Below are positions 33,287-40,546 of a DNA stretch of 54,128 nt, in pieces (position 1 is the stretch's first letter; each line of letters starts with the position of its first letter). The DNA comes from Natronomonas sp. CBA1123 (GTDB lineage Archaea > Halobacteriota > Halobacteria > Halobacteriales > Haloarculaceae), in the NCBI RefSeq assembly GCF_009741925.1, contig NZ_WPCC01000022.1, positions 1 through 54,128 of the forward strand. The letters are read 5' to 3'. The translations under genes were made by a program, and so were the position numbers. The notes under the pieces were generated by a model. It was not told the DNA's origin. It saw nothing but the letters and a program-made list of their open reading frames with translations, and made no database searches.

Positions 33287-34702
33287 ATGGACTTTGGGCT
33301 CTCCGACGAGCAACAACAACTCAAAGAAGAGGTCAAGCGCTTCGCCGACAACGAAGTCCGACCGAACGCACAGGAGTACGACCGCGAAGAGAAGTTCCCC
33401 CACGACATCGTCGACGAGGCCGCCGAGATGGGTCTCTGTGGCGCGACGATACCCATCGAGTACGGCGGCGCCGGCTACGGCGCGGTCGACTCGGTGCTCA
33501 TCGCCGAAGAACTGTTCGCGGCCGACCCCGGTATCGCGCTGTCGATTCTCGCCACGAGTTTCGGTACCGAGGCCATACTCGAATACGGCACCGAAGAGCA
33601 GAAAGAGGAGTATCTCGAACCCGTTGCCCGGGGCGAGGCCATCTCCGGAGCCGCCATCTCGGAACCTGACACGGGTTCGGACGTGTCGTCAGTGTCGACG
33701 CGTGCGGAGAAGGACGGCGACGAGTGGGTAATCAACGGGAACAAGATGTGGATTACCAACGGCAGTGTTGGTGATTTCTTCGTTGTCCTGTGTAAGACAG
33801 ACCCCGACGCCGACGGCCGCTACAACGGCTTCTCACAGATTATCGTCGAGTCCGACCGCGACGGCTTCACCGCCGACAAGATTACGGGCAAGATGGGGAT
33901 TCGTGCCTCCGACACCGCCGAACTCATCCTCGACGACGTTCGCGTCCCCGAGGAAAACCTCGTCGGCGCGGAAGGTGCCGGTTTCCTCCAGCAGATGAAC
34001 TTCTTCGACGCCACCCGAACCGGCGTCGCCGCACAGGGCGTCGGTATCGCGAAGGGCGCCGCCGAGCGCGCACTGGAGTACGCCCAAGAGCGCGAGCAGT
34101 TCGGCCGCCCCATCGGGGACTTCCAGGCCATCCAGCACAAACTCGCCGACATGCACACCGAGGCTGAAGCCGCACGCAACCTCACCTACAAATCCGCATG
34201 GGAGGTTGACTCGGGCGGCCAGCCGAACACGATGCTCGCATCGATGGCCAAGGAGTTCGCCTCCCGAATCGCCGTCAAGGCAGCCAACGAGTGTGTTCAG
34301 ATTCACGGCGGCTCCGGCTTCGTCGACGACTTCGACGCCGAGCGGTTCTACCGTGACGCCAAAATCACCCAAATCTACGAGGGCACCACCGAAATCCAGA
34401 AGATGATTATCGCCCGCGAACTGCAGGGTAAGGCTTCTAGGAACACCCACTTTTTACTCCCTCGGGTGTCCTCGCGCGCCTCCGGCGCGCTGCGGGCACC
34501 ACTCGGTCGCAAAAACGTGGGGAAAAACAACCCGGACGCTCCCTTCGGTCGCGTCCGGAGTGGTTCGAAAGACGCCTCTGGCGTCTTTCGTCATGCGAAA
34601 AGAGCGCGAAGCGCTCTTTTCAGCAAACCGCGCTCGCTTCGCTCGCGCGGATGCTTGGCGTTGGTTTCTCTCTTTGGTCGAAACGCACACTTTACCCGGT
34701 AG
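33287..34702 (+). CDS. Acyl-CoA dehydrogenase with aberrant C-terminal extension
   Basis: The first 382 or so residues are a complete acyl-CoA dehydrogenase: start MDFGLSDEQQQLKEEVKRFA, FAD/substrate motif EPDTGSDVSS and MWITNGSVGDFF. The C-terminal helical domain has QIHGGSGFVDDF and YEGTTEIQKMIIARELQGK, where family members normally end. The reading frame then runs about 89 more codons through hairpin-rich sequence to 34702, giving an Arg/Ser-rich tail unlike any dehydrogenase. A stop (TAG at 34438-34440) exists one frame over, so a single-base loss near 34433 would explain it. It does the first step of beta-oxidation. It is divergent from the HCDH/ECH fusion. Confidence 0.88.
   Translation: MDFGLSDEQQQLKEEVKRFADNEVRPNAQEYDREEKFPHDIVDEAAEMGLCGATIPIEYGGAGYGAVDSVLIAEELFAADPGIALSILATSFGTEAILEYGTEEQKEEYLEPVARGEAISGAAISEPDTGSDVSSVSTRAEKDGDEWVINGNKMWITNGSVGDFFVVLCKTDPDADGRYNGFSQIIVESDRDGFTADKITGKMGIRASDTAELILDDVRVPEENLVGAEGAGFLQQMNFFDATRTGVAAQGVGIAKGAAERALEYAQEREQFGRPIGDFQAIQHKLADMHTEAEAARNLTYKSAWEVDSGGQPNTMLASMAKEFASRIAVKAANECVQIHGGSGFVDDFDAERFYRDAKITQIYEGTTEIQKMIIARELQGKASRNTHFLLPRVSSRASGALRAPLGRKNVGKNNPDAPFGRVRSGSKDASGVFRHAKRARSALFSKPRSLRSRGCLALVSLFGRNAHFTR
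34474..34650. repeat. Array of perfect hairpins downstream of the acyl-CoA dehydrogenase
   Basis: Consecutive stems are: 34474-34480/34484-34490 (7 bp, loop 3); 34532-34539/34551-34558 (8 bp, loop 11); 34566-34576/34580-34590 (11 bp, loop 3); 34597-34607/34611-34621 (11 bp, loop 3); and a weaker 34628-34633/34645-34650. The two 11-bp stems have A-tracts on the 5' arm and T-tracts on the 3' arm, so each looks like a terminator on both strands. The density is unusual for 180 bases and suggests either stacked terminators or a repeat element. Confidence 0.65.
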
Positions 34703-34720
34703 CCACCGCTACGGCGTGTC

Positions 34721-34927
34721 ATGAGTAGCCTCGTGACCGACGACCTCACGCGCGCAGCGACGTTCTTCACCCTGGCGCTTCTCGTCACCGCCATCGGCGG
34801 GTTCCTGCTGGGTGAGGTTCGCCTCGGCGTCGAGTTGGGACTCGGACTCGGCGTCGCCTTCGGCGTCCTCGCGTACTTCTTCCTCGTTCCCACGGAGAAC
34901 GACGAAGCCGCCGACGACGAGTCGTGA
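34721..34927 (+). CDS. Small two-helix membrane protein
   Basis: A 68-residue protein with two hydrophobic helices (about 13-32 and 36-56) and an acidic tail NDEAADDES. There is no motif beyond that. It ends just before the cobalamin adenosyltransferase gene, whose own TATA box lies immediately downstream. Composition and start codon position look genuine; the function is unknown. Confidence 0.55.
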   Translation: MSSLVTDDLTRAATFFTLALLVTAIGGFLLGEVRLGVELGLGLGVAFGVLAYFFLVPTENDEAADDES

Positions 34928-34946
34928 CGACTGCCTCGGCAGCGAG

Positions 34947-34952
34947 TTATAA
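34947..34952 (+). promoter_or_regulatory. TATA-like box for the cobalamin adenosyltransferase gene
   Basis: TTATAA lies 26-31 bases before the ATG at 34978. This is a strong reason to start the protein there and not at the GTG at 34924. Confidence 0.55.
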
Positions 34953-34977
34953 GCCACCGGAGGCCGAACGCCTCGAC

Positions 34978-35514
34978 ATGAAGATTTACACCGGTCGCGG
35001 TGACGAGGGAATGACCGACCTTCGAGACATGTCCCGCGTCTCGAAGACCAGCGCTCGAATCGAGGCCTACGGCACCGTCGACGAGGTCAACAGCGTCATC
35101 GGACGGATTCGTCCCTCTGGGTACGACGACATCGACGAGAAACTGAGCGCGGTTCAAAACCACCTCCACATCATTCAGGCCGACTTCGCCAATCCCGACC
35201 GTGAGGACGCCGACGCCCCGCATCTCGAGGAACACCACGTCCAGAAACTCGAAGACTGGATGGACACCTTCGACGACGAACTCGACCCGCTGCAGAGTTT
35301 CATCCTCCCCGGCGGCAGCGACGCCGGGTCGAAACTCCACCACGCCCGAGCAGTCTGTCGACGCGCCGAGCGACGGGCGGTGTCGTTGGCCTCCGACGAA
35401 CCCGTAAACGGCGCCGCGGTCGCGTATCTCAACCGCCTCTCCGATGCGCTGTTCGTCTGGGCTCGTGTCGTGAACAAACGTGAAGGCGTCCCCGAGGAAG
35501 AACCGGAGTACTAG
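34978..35514 (+). CDS. pduO: ATP:cob(I)alamin adenosyltransferase, PduO type
   Basis: About 178 residues from the ATG at 34978 (MKIYTGRGDEGMTDLRDMSRVSK). The ATP-binding TGRGDEG.TDL loop is at 5-15. It is followed by AYGTVDEVNSVIG and, in the last third, FILPGGSDAGSKLHHARAVCRRAERRAV plus LNRLSDALFVWARVVN, the conserved PduO core helices. It transfers the adenosyl group of ATP to cob(I)alamin, making the coenzyme for B12-dependent mutases such as methylmalonyl-CoA mutase, which connects with the nearby beta-oxidation genes. Confidence 0.93.
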   Translation: MKIYTGRGDEGMTDLRDMSRVSKTSARIEAYGTVDEVNSVIGRIRPSGYDDIDEKLSAVQNHLHIIQADFANPDREDADAPHLEEHHVQKLEDWMDTFDDELDPLQSFILPGGSDAGSKLHHARAVCRRAERRAVSLASDEPVNGAAVAYLNRLSDALFVWARVVNKREGVPEEEPEY

Positions 35515-35525
35515 GGCTTAAGCCC
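35514..35525. promoter_or_regulatory. 12-base palindrome at the TATA position before the geranylgeranyl-reductase-like gene
   Basis: GGGCTTAAGCCC is a perfect palindrome 22-33 bases before the ATG at 35547. The central TTAA may serve as TATA element, and the symmetry could let a dimeric repressor bind. Confidence 0.4.
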
Positions 35526-35546
35526 CATCCGCTCACGGAAGGCAGT

Positions 35547-36899
35547 ATGCAACAGGTAGACGTCGCCGTCGTCGGTGGCGGCCCGGCCGGGTCCTCGGCC
35601 GGCTACGCGGCCGCCAGCGAGGGCGCCGACGCCGTCGTCATCGAGAAGGGCGTCCCCAGAGCGGACCGCGAGGAACTCGGACCCGATTCGACGGACGCTG
35701 CCGGCATCCTCGACTACTGGGTCGACCTGATGGACCTCGACGAGCCGATTCCGGACCATGTCAAACACCAAGAACTCGACGCCGCGGAGTTCATCGGCCC
35801 CTCCGAGACGTTGGAGATGACCGAAACGGGGATAGACGCCACCTATCCGAACTTCGGATTCACCGTCCACCGCGCGCGATTCGACGACTGGCTCCGGTCA
35901 CGTGCCGAAGACGCCGGCGCCGAGTACCGCGTCGGAACCGGCGTCGCATCGGTCGATTCCGACCTCACGGGCACGCCTTCACACACGCTGACGCTGCGCG
36001 ACGGCACAGAAATCGAGACGGAGTATCTGATTCTCGCCGACGGCCCCCAGCGGACGATTACCGGGACGGTGCTGGAGAAGTGGCTCGCCGACGACCAGAT
36101 GGCAAAACTCGAATCCCGGACGGCCAACCACATCGCCTACCAGGAGTACCGCCGACTCCCCGAGGAGTTGTTCGAACGCGACCGAATCAAGTTCTGGTGG
36201 GGGTACATGCCCGGCCACACCGCCTATCCGTGGGTGTTCCCGAACGACGAGCCCGTCGCACGAGTGGGACTGACGATGCCCATCGGGATGGACCTCGATG
36301 AGGTGTCAAACCGCGAGGCCTATCGGTTGCTCCACGACGAGGACGAACGAGTCCCACAGGGCAACACCTACATCAAGAGACTCATCGAGGAGGTGTATCC
36401 GGGCTACGACCTTGCGAATTTCCCGCTCGTCGAGGACCGCGGGAAGTCCGGCGGTACCGAGACCTATCCCATCTCTTCGACGCGTCCCATCGAGTCACCG
36501 ACGACGGCCAACGTCGCTGTCGTCGGCGGCGCGATGGGCGCGACCTCGGCGTTCCACGAGGGCGGCGACCACGTCGCCATTCGGACCGGCCAAATCGCGG
36601 GGCGACTCGCCGCCCTCGGTGCATTGCGGGCGTACAACGCCGAATGGCACCGCGCCATCGGCAGCGAAATCCGCCGAAACTGCGTGTTCGCCGACATGGT
36701 TCGCGGGTACGAACCCAACGACTGGGACACCATCTTCGGGTTGGTCAGCGACGTGCAGGGCGACGACGGCTTCACCCCCTACGAGGCGGTGTACGCTGGC
36801 CTGACTGGTGCGAAACTGTTCGGCGAATACAAATGGCGGAAGTTCCGCTTCCGTAACGGCGGCTACGCACAGGTTCGGGAAGATGACTACACGGTCTGA
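35547..36899 (+). CDS. Geranylgeranyl reductase family flavoprotein
   Basis: A 450-residue FAD-dependent oxidoreductase with the nucleotide-binding start MQQVDVAVVGGGPAGSSAGYAAASEGADAVVIEKG. It also has YLILADGPQRT, the geranylgeranyl-reductase-like segment FWWGYMPGHTAYPWVFPNDEPVARVGLTMP and the second FAD motif VAVVGGAMGATSAFHEGGDHVAIRTGQIAGRLAA. Family members saturate isoprenoid chains of archaeal membrane lipids or of menaquinone. The haloarchaeal genome usually has several paralogues, so the exact substrate is open. Confidence 0.85.
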   Translation: MQQVDVAVVGGGPAGSSAGYAAASEGADAVVIEKGVPRADREELGPDSTDAAGILDYWVDLMDLDEPIPDHVKHQELDAAEFIGPSETLEMTETGIDATYPNFGFTVHRARFDDWLRSRAEDAGAEYRVGTGVASVDSDLTGTPSHTLTLRDGTEIETEYLILADGPQRTITGTVLEKWLADDQMAKLESRTANHIAYQEYRRLPEELFERDRIKFWWGYMPGHTAYPWVFPNDEPVARVGLTMPIGMDLDEVSNREAYRLLHDEDERVPQGNTYIKRLIEEVYPGYDLANFPLVEDRGKSGGTETYPISSTRPIESPTTANVAVVGGAMGATSAFHEGGDHVAIRTGQIAGRLAALGALRAYNAEWHRAIGSEIRRNCVFADMVRGYEPNDWDTIFGLVSDVQGDDGFTPYEAVYAGLTGAKLFGEYKWRKFRFRNGGYAQVREDDYTV

Positions 36900-37259
36900 A
36901 AGCCGAAAGAGGATTACCGCTCGACAGTGTAGGTACGTTGCGCACCTTTAGTCCCCGACCGAGCAGCCCTTTGGGCAGCGATGACGGACCGGAGAACCCG
37001 GGTGTGCGACATACTCGATTCGTCGTGATGGCTTCCGCCGTCTCGGCATTCGGGGACACTACGTGTCCCCCGCCCGACACGAGGGTTTCCCGACCGACCG
37101 CGGCACGCCGCCTGGGATGAGGTCGGACGTTAGTGTTTCGGGCGTACATCTCACGATACCGAACAGCGGGGGCGCTGTCGAACTAAGCAACGCTGTCCAC
37201 CTGTCGGAATCGGATGGTTGTGACAAAACGTGTGGTCGGCCGGCAGTTCTCTCGCCGAT
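36900..37259. other. 360-base gene-free stretch with a strong hairpin
   Basis: No convincing gene. It holds a perfect 8-bp hairpin GGGGACAC-TAC-GTGTCCCC (37052-37070) and a smaller GCCC-TTT-GGGC (36966-36976). The minus strand has an open reading frame (36772-37149) that overlaps the 3' end of the preceding gene on the opposite strand and has no family features. Its composition is similar to coding DNA, so a decayed gene, mobile-element remnant or structured RNA is possible. It lies between two convergent transcription units. Confidence 0.4.
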
Positions 37260-38549
37260 TCAGTCTTCGGGCACGGCCTGGGTCGATTGAGTTGTCGCCG
37301 GTGCCGGTGGTTCGTGCGTTCCGAAGTCGGGATGTGTCTCTTCCATCCAGACGTACACGACGGCCCCGGAGACGAACATCAGGGCCGCAGTCATGTAGAA
37401 CGCCGCTTCGGCGTTCACGAACTCCATCGAGAGGCCGATGAGGATGGCCCCGACCGCATAGCCTGAATCGCGCCACATGCGGTAGACGCCCATCCCGGCC
37501 GACCGCCAACTCGGATGGGCCGCATCGCTCGGGACCGTCATCAGGTTCGGATACAGCAACGCCATTCCAAGCCCGGAGATGGCGGCTAGAACGGCCCACA
37601 GGAGGTACCCCTCGACGAGTACCATCCCAAGCACGCCGGCGCCGGCCAGGAACATACCGGCGATGACCGGTGGGCGCCGGCCGATTCGGTCCGCGAGTCC
37701 GCCCGTGGCTATCTGGAGGAAGTACATCGCGCTGTGGACGCCGACGACGACGCCGACGGCCGCGATGCCCAGCCCCTCGCTCACCAGATACAGGGGGACG
37801 GCAATCCAGAACAGCGTGTCCACGAAGTTCTCGATGTGGCCGGCCTGTGCGGCAGCGAACAGCGTCCGGTCGCCGTAGGTCGCCCGTTTCACCACGTCTT
37901 TGAACGGGAGGTTCGCGTCGTGGTGGTCGTCGTCACCTTCGGCCTGTGCGTACTGGACAGTCTCCTTGATGAGGAAGATAGAGATGAGGAACGCCAGCAC
38001 GACGACGACGGCGAGGAAGTAGAACGGCTCCGGCCGGAGGTTCCACTGGCCCGCGATGAGGCCCGTAATCCAGGCGCCGACGGCGACGCCGGTGTATCCG
38101 AACGACTCGTCGATGCCGACCGCGAGGCCGCGCTGGTCTGGGCCTGCGAGGTCGATTTTCGCGTTAATCGCCATACTCCAGGTCAGCGCCTGGTTGATGC
38201 CCAGCAGGATGTTCCCGACGGTAATCCAGCCCCAGCTGGGGGCGAAGATGAGGATAATAGGCAGGGGGAGTGCCGTCGCCCACCCTGCGACGAGGACGGG
38301 CTTGCGGCCGTAGGACTCACCCCACTTTCCGGCGTAGAGGTTGAGAATCGATTTCACGATTCCGAACGAGACGACGAACGACCCGATGACGAGGAACGAC
38401 TCGACGCCGAGTACGTCCTCTCCCAGCACGGGAACGACGGTGCGTTCAGACCCGATGGTCAACCCGGTCGCGAACACCAACAGGACGTGCAGCGAGAACT
38501 GCCCGAGGTGTTCGCGGATTCCCTGTCTGAGTTCGGTTGTCGTACTCAT
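37260..38549 (-). CDS. Major facilitator superfamily transporter
   Basis: A 429-residue protein with about 12 membrane helices. The MFS loop 2-3 signature is NLYAGKWGESYGRKPVLVAGW (about 70-90), repeated in the second half as GGLADRIGRRPPVIAGM. A His/Asp-rich loop (EGDDDHHDANLPF) separates the two halves. The start codon is three bases after the stop of the rhodanese-MBL gene upstream, so the two are almost certainly co-transcribed. It therefore may export or import a sulfur compound such as sulfite or thiosulfate, which is an inference from context. Confidence 0.85.
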   Translation of the reverse strand: MSTTTELRQGIREHLGQFSLHVLLVFATGLTIGSERTVVPVLGEDVLGVESFLVIGSFVVSFGIVKSILNLYAGKWGESYGRKPVLVAGWATALPLPIILIFAPSWGWITVGNILLGINQALTWSMAINAKIDLAGPDQRGLAVGIDESFGYTGVAVGAWITGLIAGQWNLRPEPFYFLAVVVVLAFLISIFLIKETVQYAQAEGDDDHHDANLPFKDVVKRATYGDRTLFAAAQAGHIENFVDTLFWIAVPLYLVSEGLGIAAVGVVVGVHSAMYFLQIATGGLADRIGRRPPVIAGMFLAGAGVLGMVLVEGYLLWAVLAAISGLGMALLYPNLMTVPSDAAHPSWRSAGMGVYRMWRDSGYAVGAILIGLSMEFVNAEAAFYMTAALMFVSGAVVYVWMEETHPDFGTHEPPAPATTQSTQAVPED

Positions 38550-38552
38550 CGA

Positions 38553-39665
38553 TTACTCGGCGGCGCAGTTGTTCGGCCCCAGTTCCAGTTCGGCCAGTTG
38601 GGTTTCGGGAACCGACTCCTGTCCCACGTTCGTCCGCTTGACGCGCTCGAAGTTCGGGGGATGGTCCGGGATGTCCGAGGCGAGTTCCTCGATGAACGCC
38701 TCGCGGTCGCGGCCGAGGTCCTCGTTTCGGTCTCTGACCTCCCCGAGGGTTGCGGTCACCGGTGGTTCGGGAGAGCCGGGGTCGTGTGCTGGTAAGACGA
38801 GTGCGTCCTCCGGCCGGTCGAGCAACCGCTGGAGGCTCTCGTAGAGCGTCGCTGCGTTCCCCTCGACGTCGGAGTCTTCGATGCCTGCTTCGACGCCGAG
38901 TTCGACGCGGCCGACGCTGTCGTGGAACAGCGTATCGCCCGTGAGCAGTGCCACCCCTTCGACGTCGAAGGAGACGCTTCCTTCGCTGTGTCCCGGCGTG
39001 TGGATGACTTCGATGTCGAGGTGGCCGACGGTCATGCGTCGTCCGTCTTCGAGTGGCGTCGCGTCGAGAGCGAGAGCGTCCTTCGAGTGGAGGTAGTAGG
39101 GCACGCCGTGTCGGTCGGCGAGTTCCGATGCGCCGGAGACGTGGTCGGCGTGGGCGTGCGTATCGAAGACGCCGACGAGGTCCGCGTCGTACGCCTCGAG
39201 AATCGCGTCGTACTCCTCGAGGTAGTGTGAGGGGTCGAAGACGGCGGCCTCGCCGTCCGAAACGAGGACGTGGGCGAGACAGCCCTTCCCCGGCCGTGCG
39301 ACTTGCACGAGCGTGCCCTCGATGTCGACCGGGACTTCCGCGTGCCGGTGGACACGGCTCCAGCCGTTCATCCCGTCGGTGAGCGTCTTCGCATCGTACC
39401 CCATCTCCTCGAGGACCTGGGTTGCGGTGTCGGCGACGATGCCCGCATTACAGACGGTCGCCACCTCCCTGTCTTCCGGGAGATCTTCGAGGACAGCCGC
39501 TGCAGCGTCGGGGTCGTCGGTCAACTCCTCGTACACGTCGACGTTGACGCTGTCCGGTACGTGCCACTCCTCGTACTCCGCTTCGTGGCGAATGTCGAGT
39601 ACGAGCAAGTCGTCTTCATCGGCCTGTAACCGTTCTCCGAGTTCTTCGGGTGAAATCTCCGCCAT
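38553..39665 (-). CDS. Rhodanese-MBL fusion, persulfide dioxygenase-like
   Basis: A 370-residue protein. Residues 1-110 are a rhodanese domain with active-site C72 in ATVCNAGIVADT. Residues from about 112 are an ETHE1-type MBL domain with FDTHAHADHVSGA (H170, H172, D174, H175), VIHTPGHSEGSVSF (H226) and LLTGDTLFHDSVGR (D244). ETHE1/CstB-type enzymes oxidise persulfides to sulfite and pass sulfane sulfur to or from a rhodanese. The order here is rhodanese first, opposite to CstB. It heads an operon with the MFS gene and is divergent from an HTH_10 regulator. A TATA-like box is at 39694-39699. Confidence 0.88.
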   Translation of the reverse strand: MAEISPEELGERLQADEDDLLVLDIRHEAEYEEWHVPDSVNVDVYEELTDDPDAAAAVLEDLPEDREVATVCNAGIVADTATQVLEEMGYDAKTLTDGMNGWSRVHRHAEVPVDIEGTLVQVARPGKGCLAHVLVSDGEAAVFDPSHYLEEYDAILEAYDADLVGVFDTHAHADHVSGASELADRHGVPYYLHSKDALALDATPLEDGRRMTVGHLDIEVIHTPGHSEGSVSFDVEGVALLTGDTLFHDSVGRVELGVEAGIEDSDVEGNAATLYESLQRLLDRPEDALVLPAHDPGSPEPPVTATLGEVRDRNEDLGRDREAFIEELASDIPDHPPNFERVKRTNVGQESVPETQLAELELGPNNCAAE

Positions 39666-39693
39666 CAGTGGTCTGTCTTATGAGGGGTGTCTG

Positions 39694-39699
39694 AATATA
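39694..39699 (-). promoter_or_regulatory. TATA-like box for the rhodanese-MBL/MFS operon
   Basis: The minus strand reads TATATT, 29-34 bases before the ATG at 39665, ideal for a leaderless transcript. Confidence 0.5.
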
Positions 39700-39704
39700 G
39701 TGAC

Positions 39705-39722
39705 TGCCGGACATGACCGGCA
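39705..39722. promoter_or_regulatory. Palindromic operator candidate between divergent promoters
   Basis: TGCCGG-ACATGA-CCGGCA: perfect 6-base arms with a 6-base spacer. It lies between the minus-strand TATA (39694-39699) and the plus-strand TATA (39725-39731), so it is just upstream of both promoters. That is where an activator of the HTH_10 (Bat) family would be expected to bind and control both the operon and its own gene. Confidence 0.5.
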
Positions 39723-39724
39723 CC

Positions 39725-39731
39725 GATAATA
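39725..39731 (+). promoter_or_regulatory. TATA-like box for the HTH_10 regulator gene
   Basis: GATAATA lies 24-30 bases before the ATG at 39755. Confidence 0.45.
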
Positions 39732-39754
39732 ACCTCTAGCTCGAACGTGTCCAC

Positions 39755-40489
39755 ATGAGTCTGTACGAGGCCTCCTTTCGGGTCAAACACGAGTGTCCGT
39801 ATCGAGAGATATCCGAACGCTACCCGGACCTTACGATTCGTGAGTGGTACCTGAACGACTGCCAGGTCATCGAAATCACGGCTCCGGGGTCGCCGACCGA
39901 GGACCTACTCGAGGAAATCGACGAACTGGGGACGGTGCTCCACGAGTCAATCGACGAGTCCGGGCTCCACGTCGTCACCCAGTCGTGTCTCTGTTCGCTG
40001 GAGGACTCCATCATCGAGCGGTTCGAGTCGTACAACAGCCTGTATCAGCCGCCGACGATTCACCGTCAGGGCTGGGAGCATTACACGGTTATCGCGTTCG
40101 ACGAGGGCGACGTTCGAGACCTCCTCCAAGATTTGGAGGCCGACCGGGACATCGAGGTCCTCTCGAAGACCGCGATTACCGAACAGCGGATTCCCCACAG
40201 TATGCTCGCACCGGTCGACCAGCTGTTCGAGGCGGTGACCGAACGGCAGCTGGCGGCGCTTCGGCTGGCTCTCGAGAGCGGCTACTACGAACAGCCCCGG
40301 AAGACGTCGCTCCGGGAGTTGGCGGACCGAACCAGCGTCGCCCGTTCGACCTACGAAGAACACCTCCGGAAGGCGGAGAACAAACTGCTCACGAACGCGG
40401 GGCAGTTCCTGCGATTGGTCACCGCGACCTCGACGGCGGACCCGTTGGACGTGGAGGGACGCCGACGGAACGAACAGCCCGCCGACTGA
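39755..40489 (+). CDS. HTH_10 (bacterio-opsin-activator type) transcriptional regulator
   Basis: A 244-residue protein. The C-terminal HTH_10 domain (about 155-218) reads VTERQLAALRLALESGYYEQPRKTSLRELADRTSVARSTYEEHLRKAENKLL, the Bat-type signature. The N-terminal half is a sensor-like alpha/beta region with cysteines at about 14 (KHECPYREISERYPDL), 36 (LNDCQVIEI) and a CLC pair (VVTQSCLCSLEDS). It is divergent from the persulfide-oxidation operon with a palindrome between. It probably senses persulfide, sulfite or thiol redox state through these Cys and controls that operon; this is inference from context. The length is typical. Confidence 0.85.
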   Translation: MSLYEASFRVKHECPYREISERYPDLTIREWYLNDCQVIEITAPGSPTEDLLEEIDELGTVLHESIDESGLHVVTQSCLCSLEDSIIERFESYNSLYQPPTIHRQGWEHYTVIAFDEGDVRDLLQDLEADRDIEVLSKTAITEQRIPHSMLAPVDQLFEAVTERQLAALRLALESGYYEQPRKTSLRELADRTSVARSTYEEHLRKAENKLLTNAGQFLRLVTATSTADPLDVEGRRRNEQPAD

Positions 40490-40546
40490 CGGACGCTCCA
40501 ATCGGCCGTAACGGTCATCCCCGCTGGGGACGAACGTGGTCCACGA

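Noticed and set aside
36772-37149. 125-codon minus-strand gene
   Set aside because: It begins in gene-free DNA and ends antisense inside the geranylgeranyl reductase gene; no family features or promoter.
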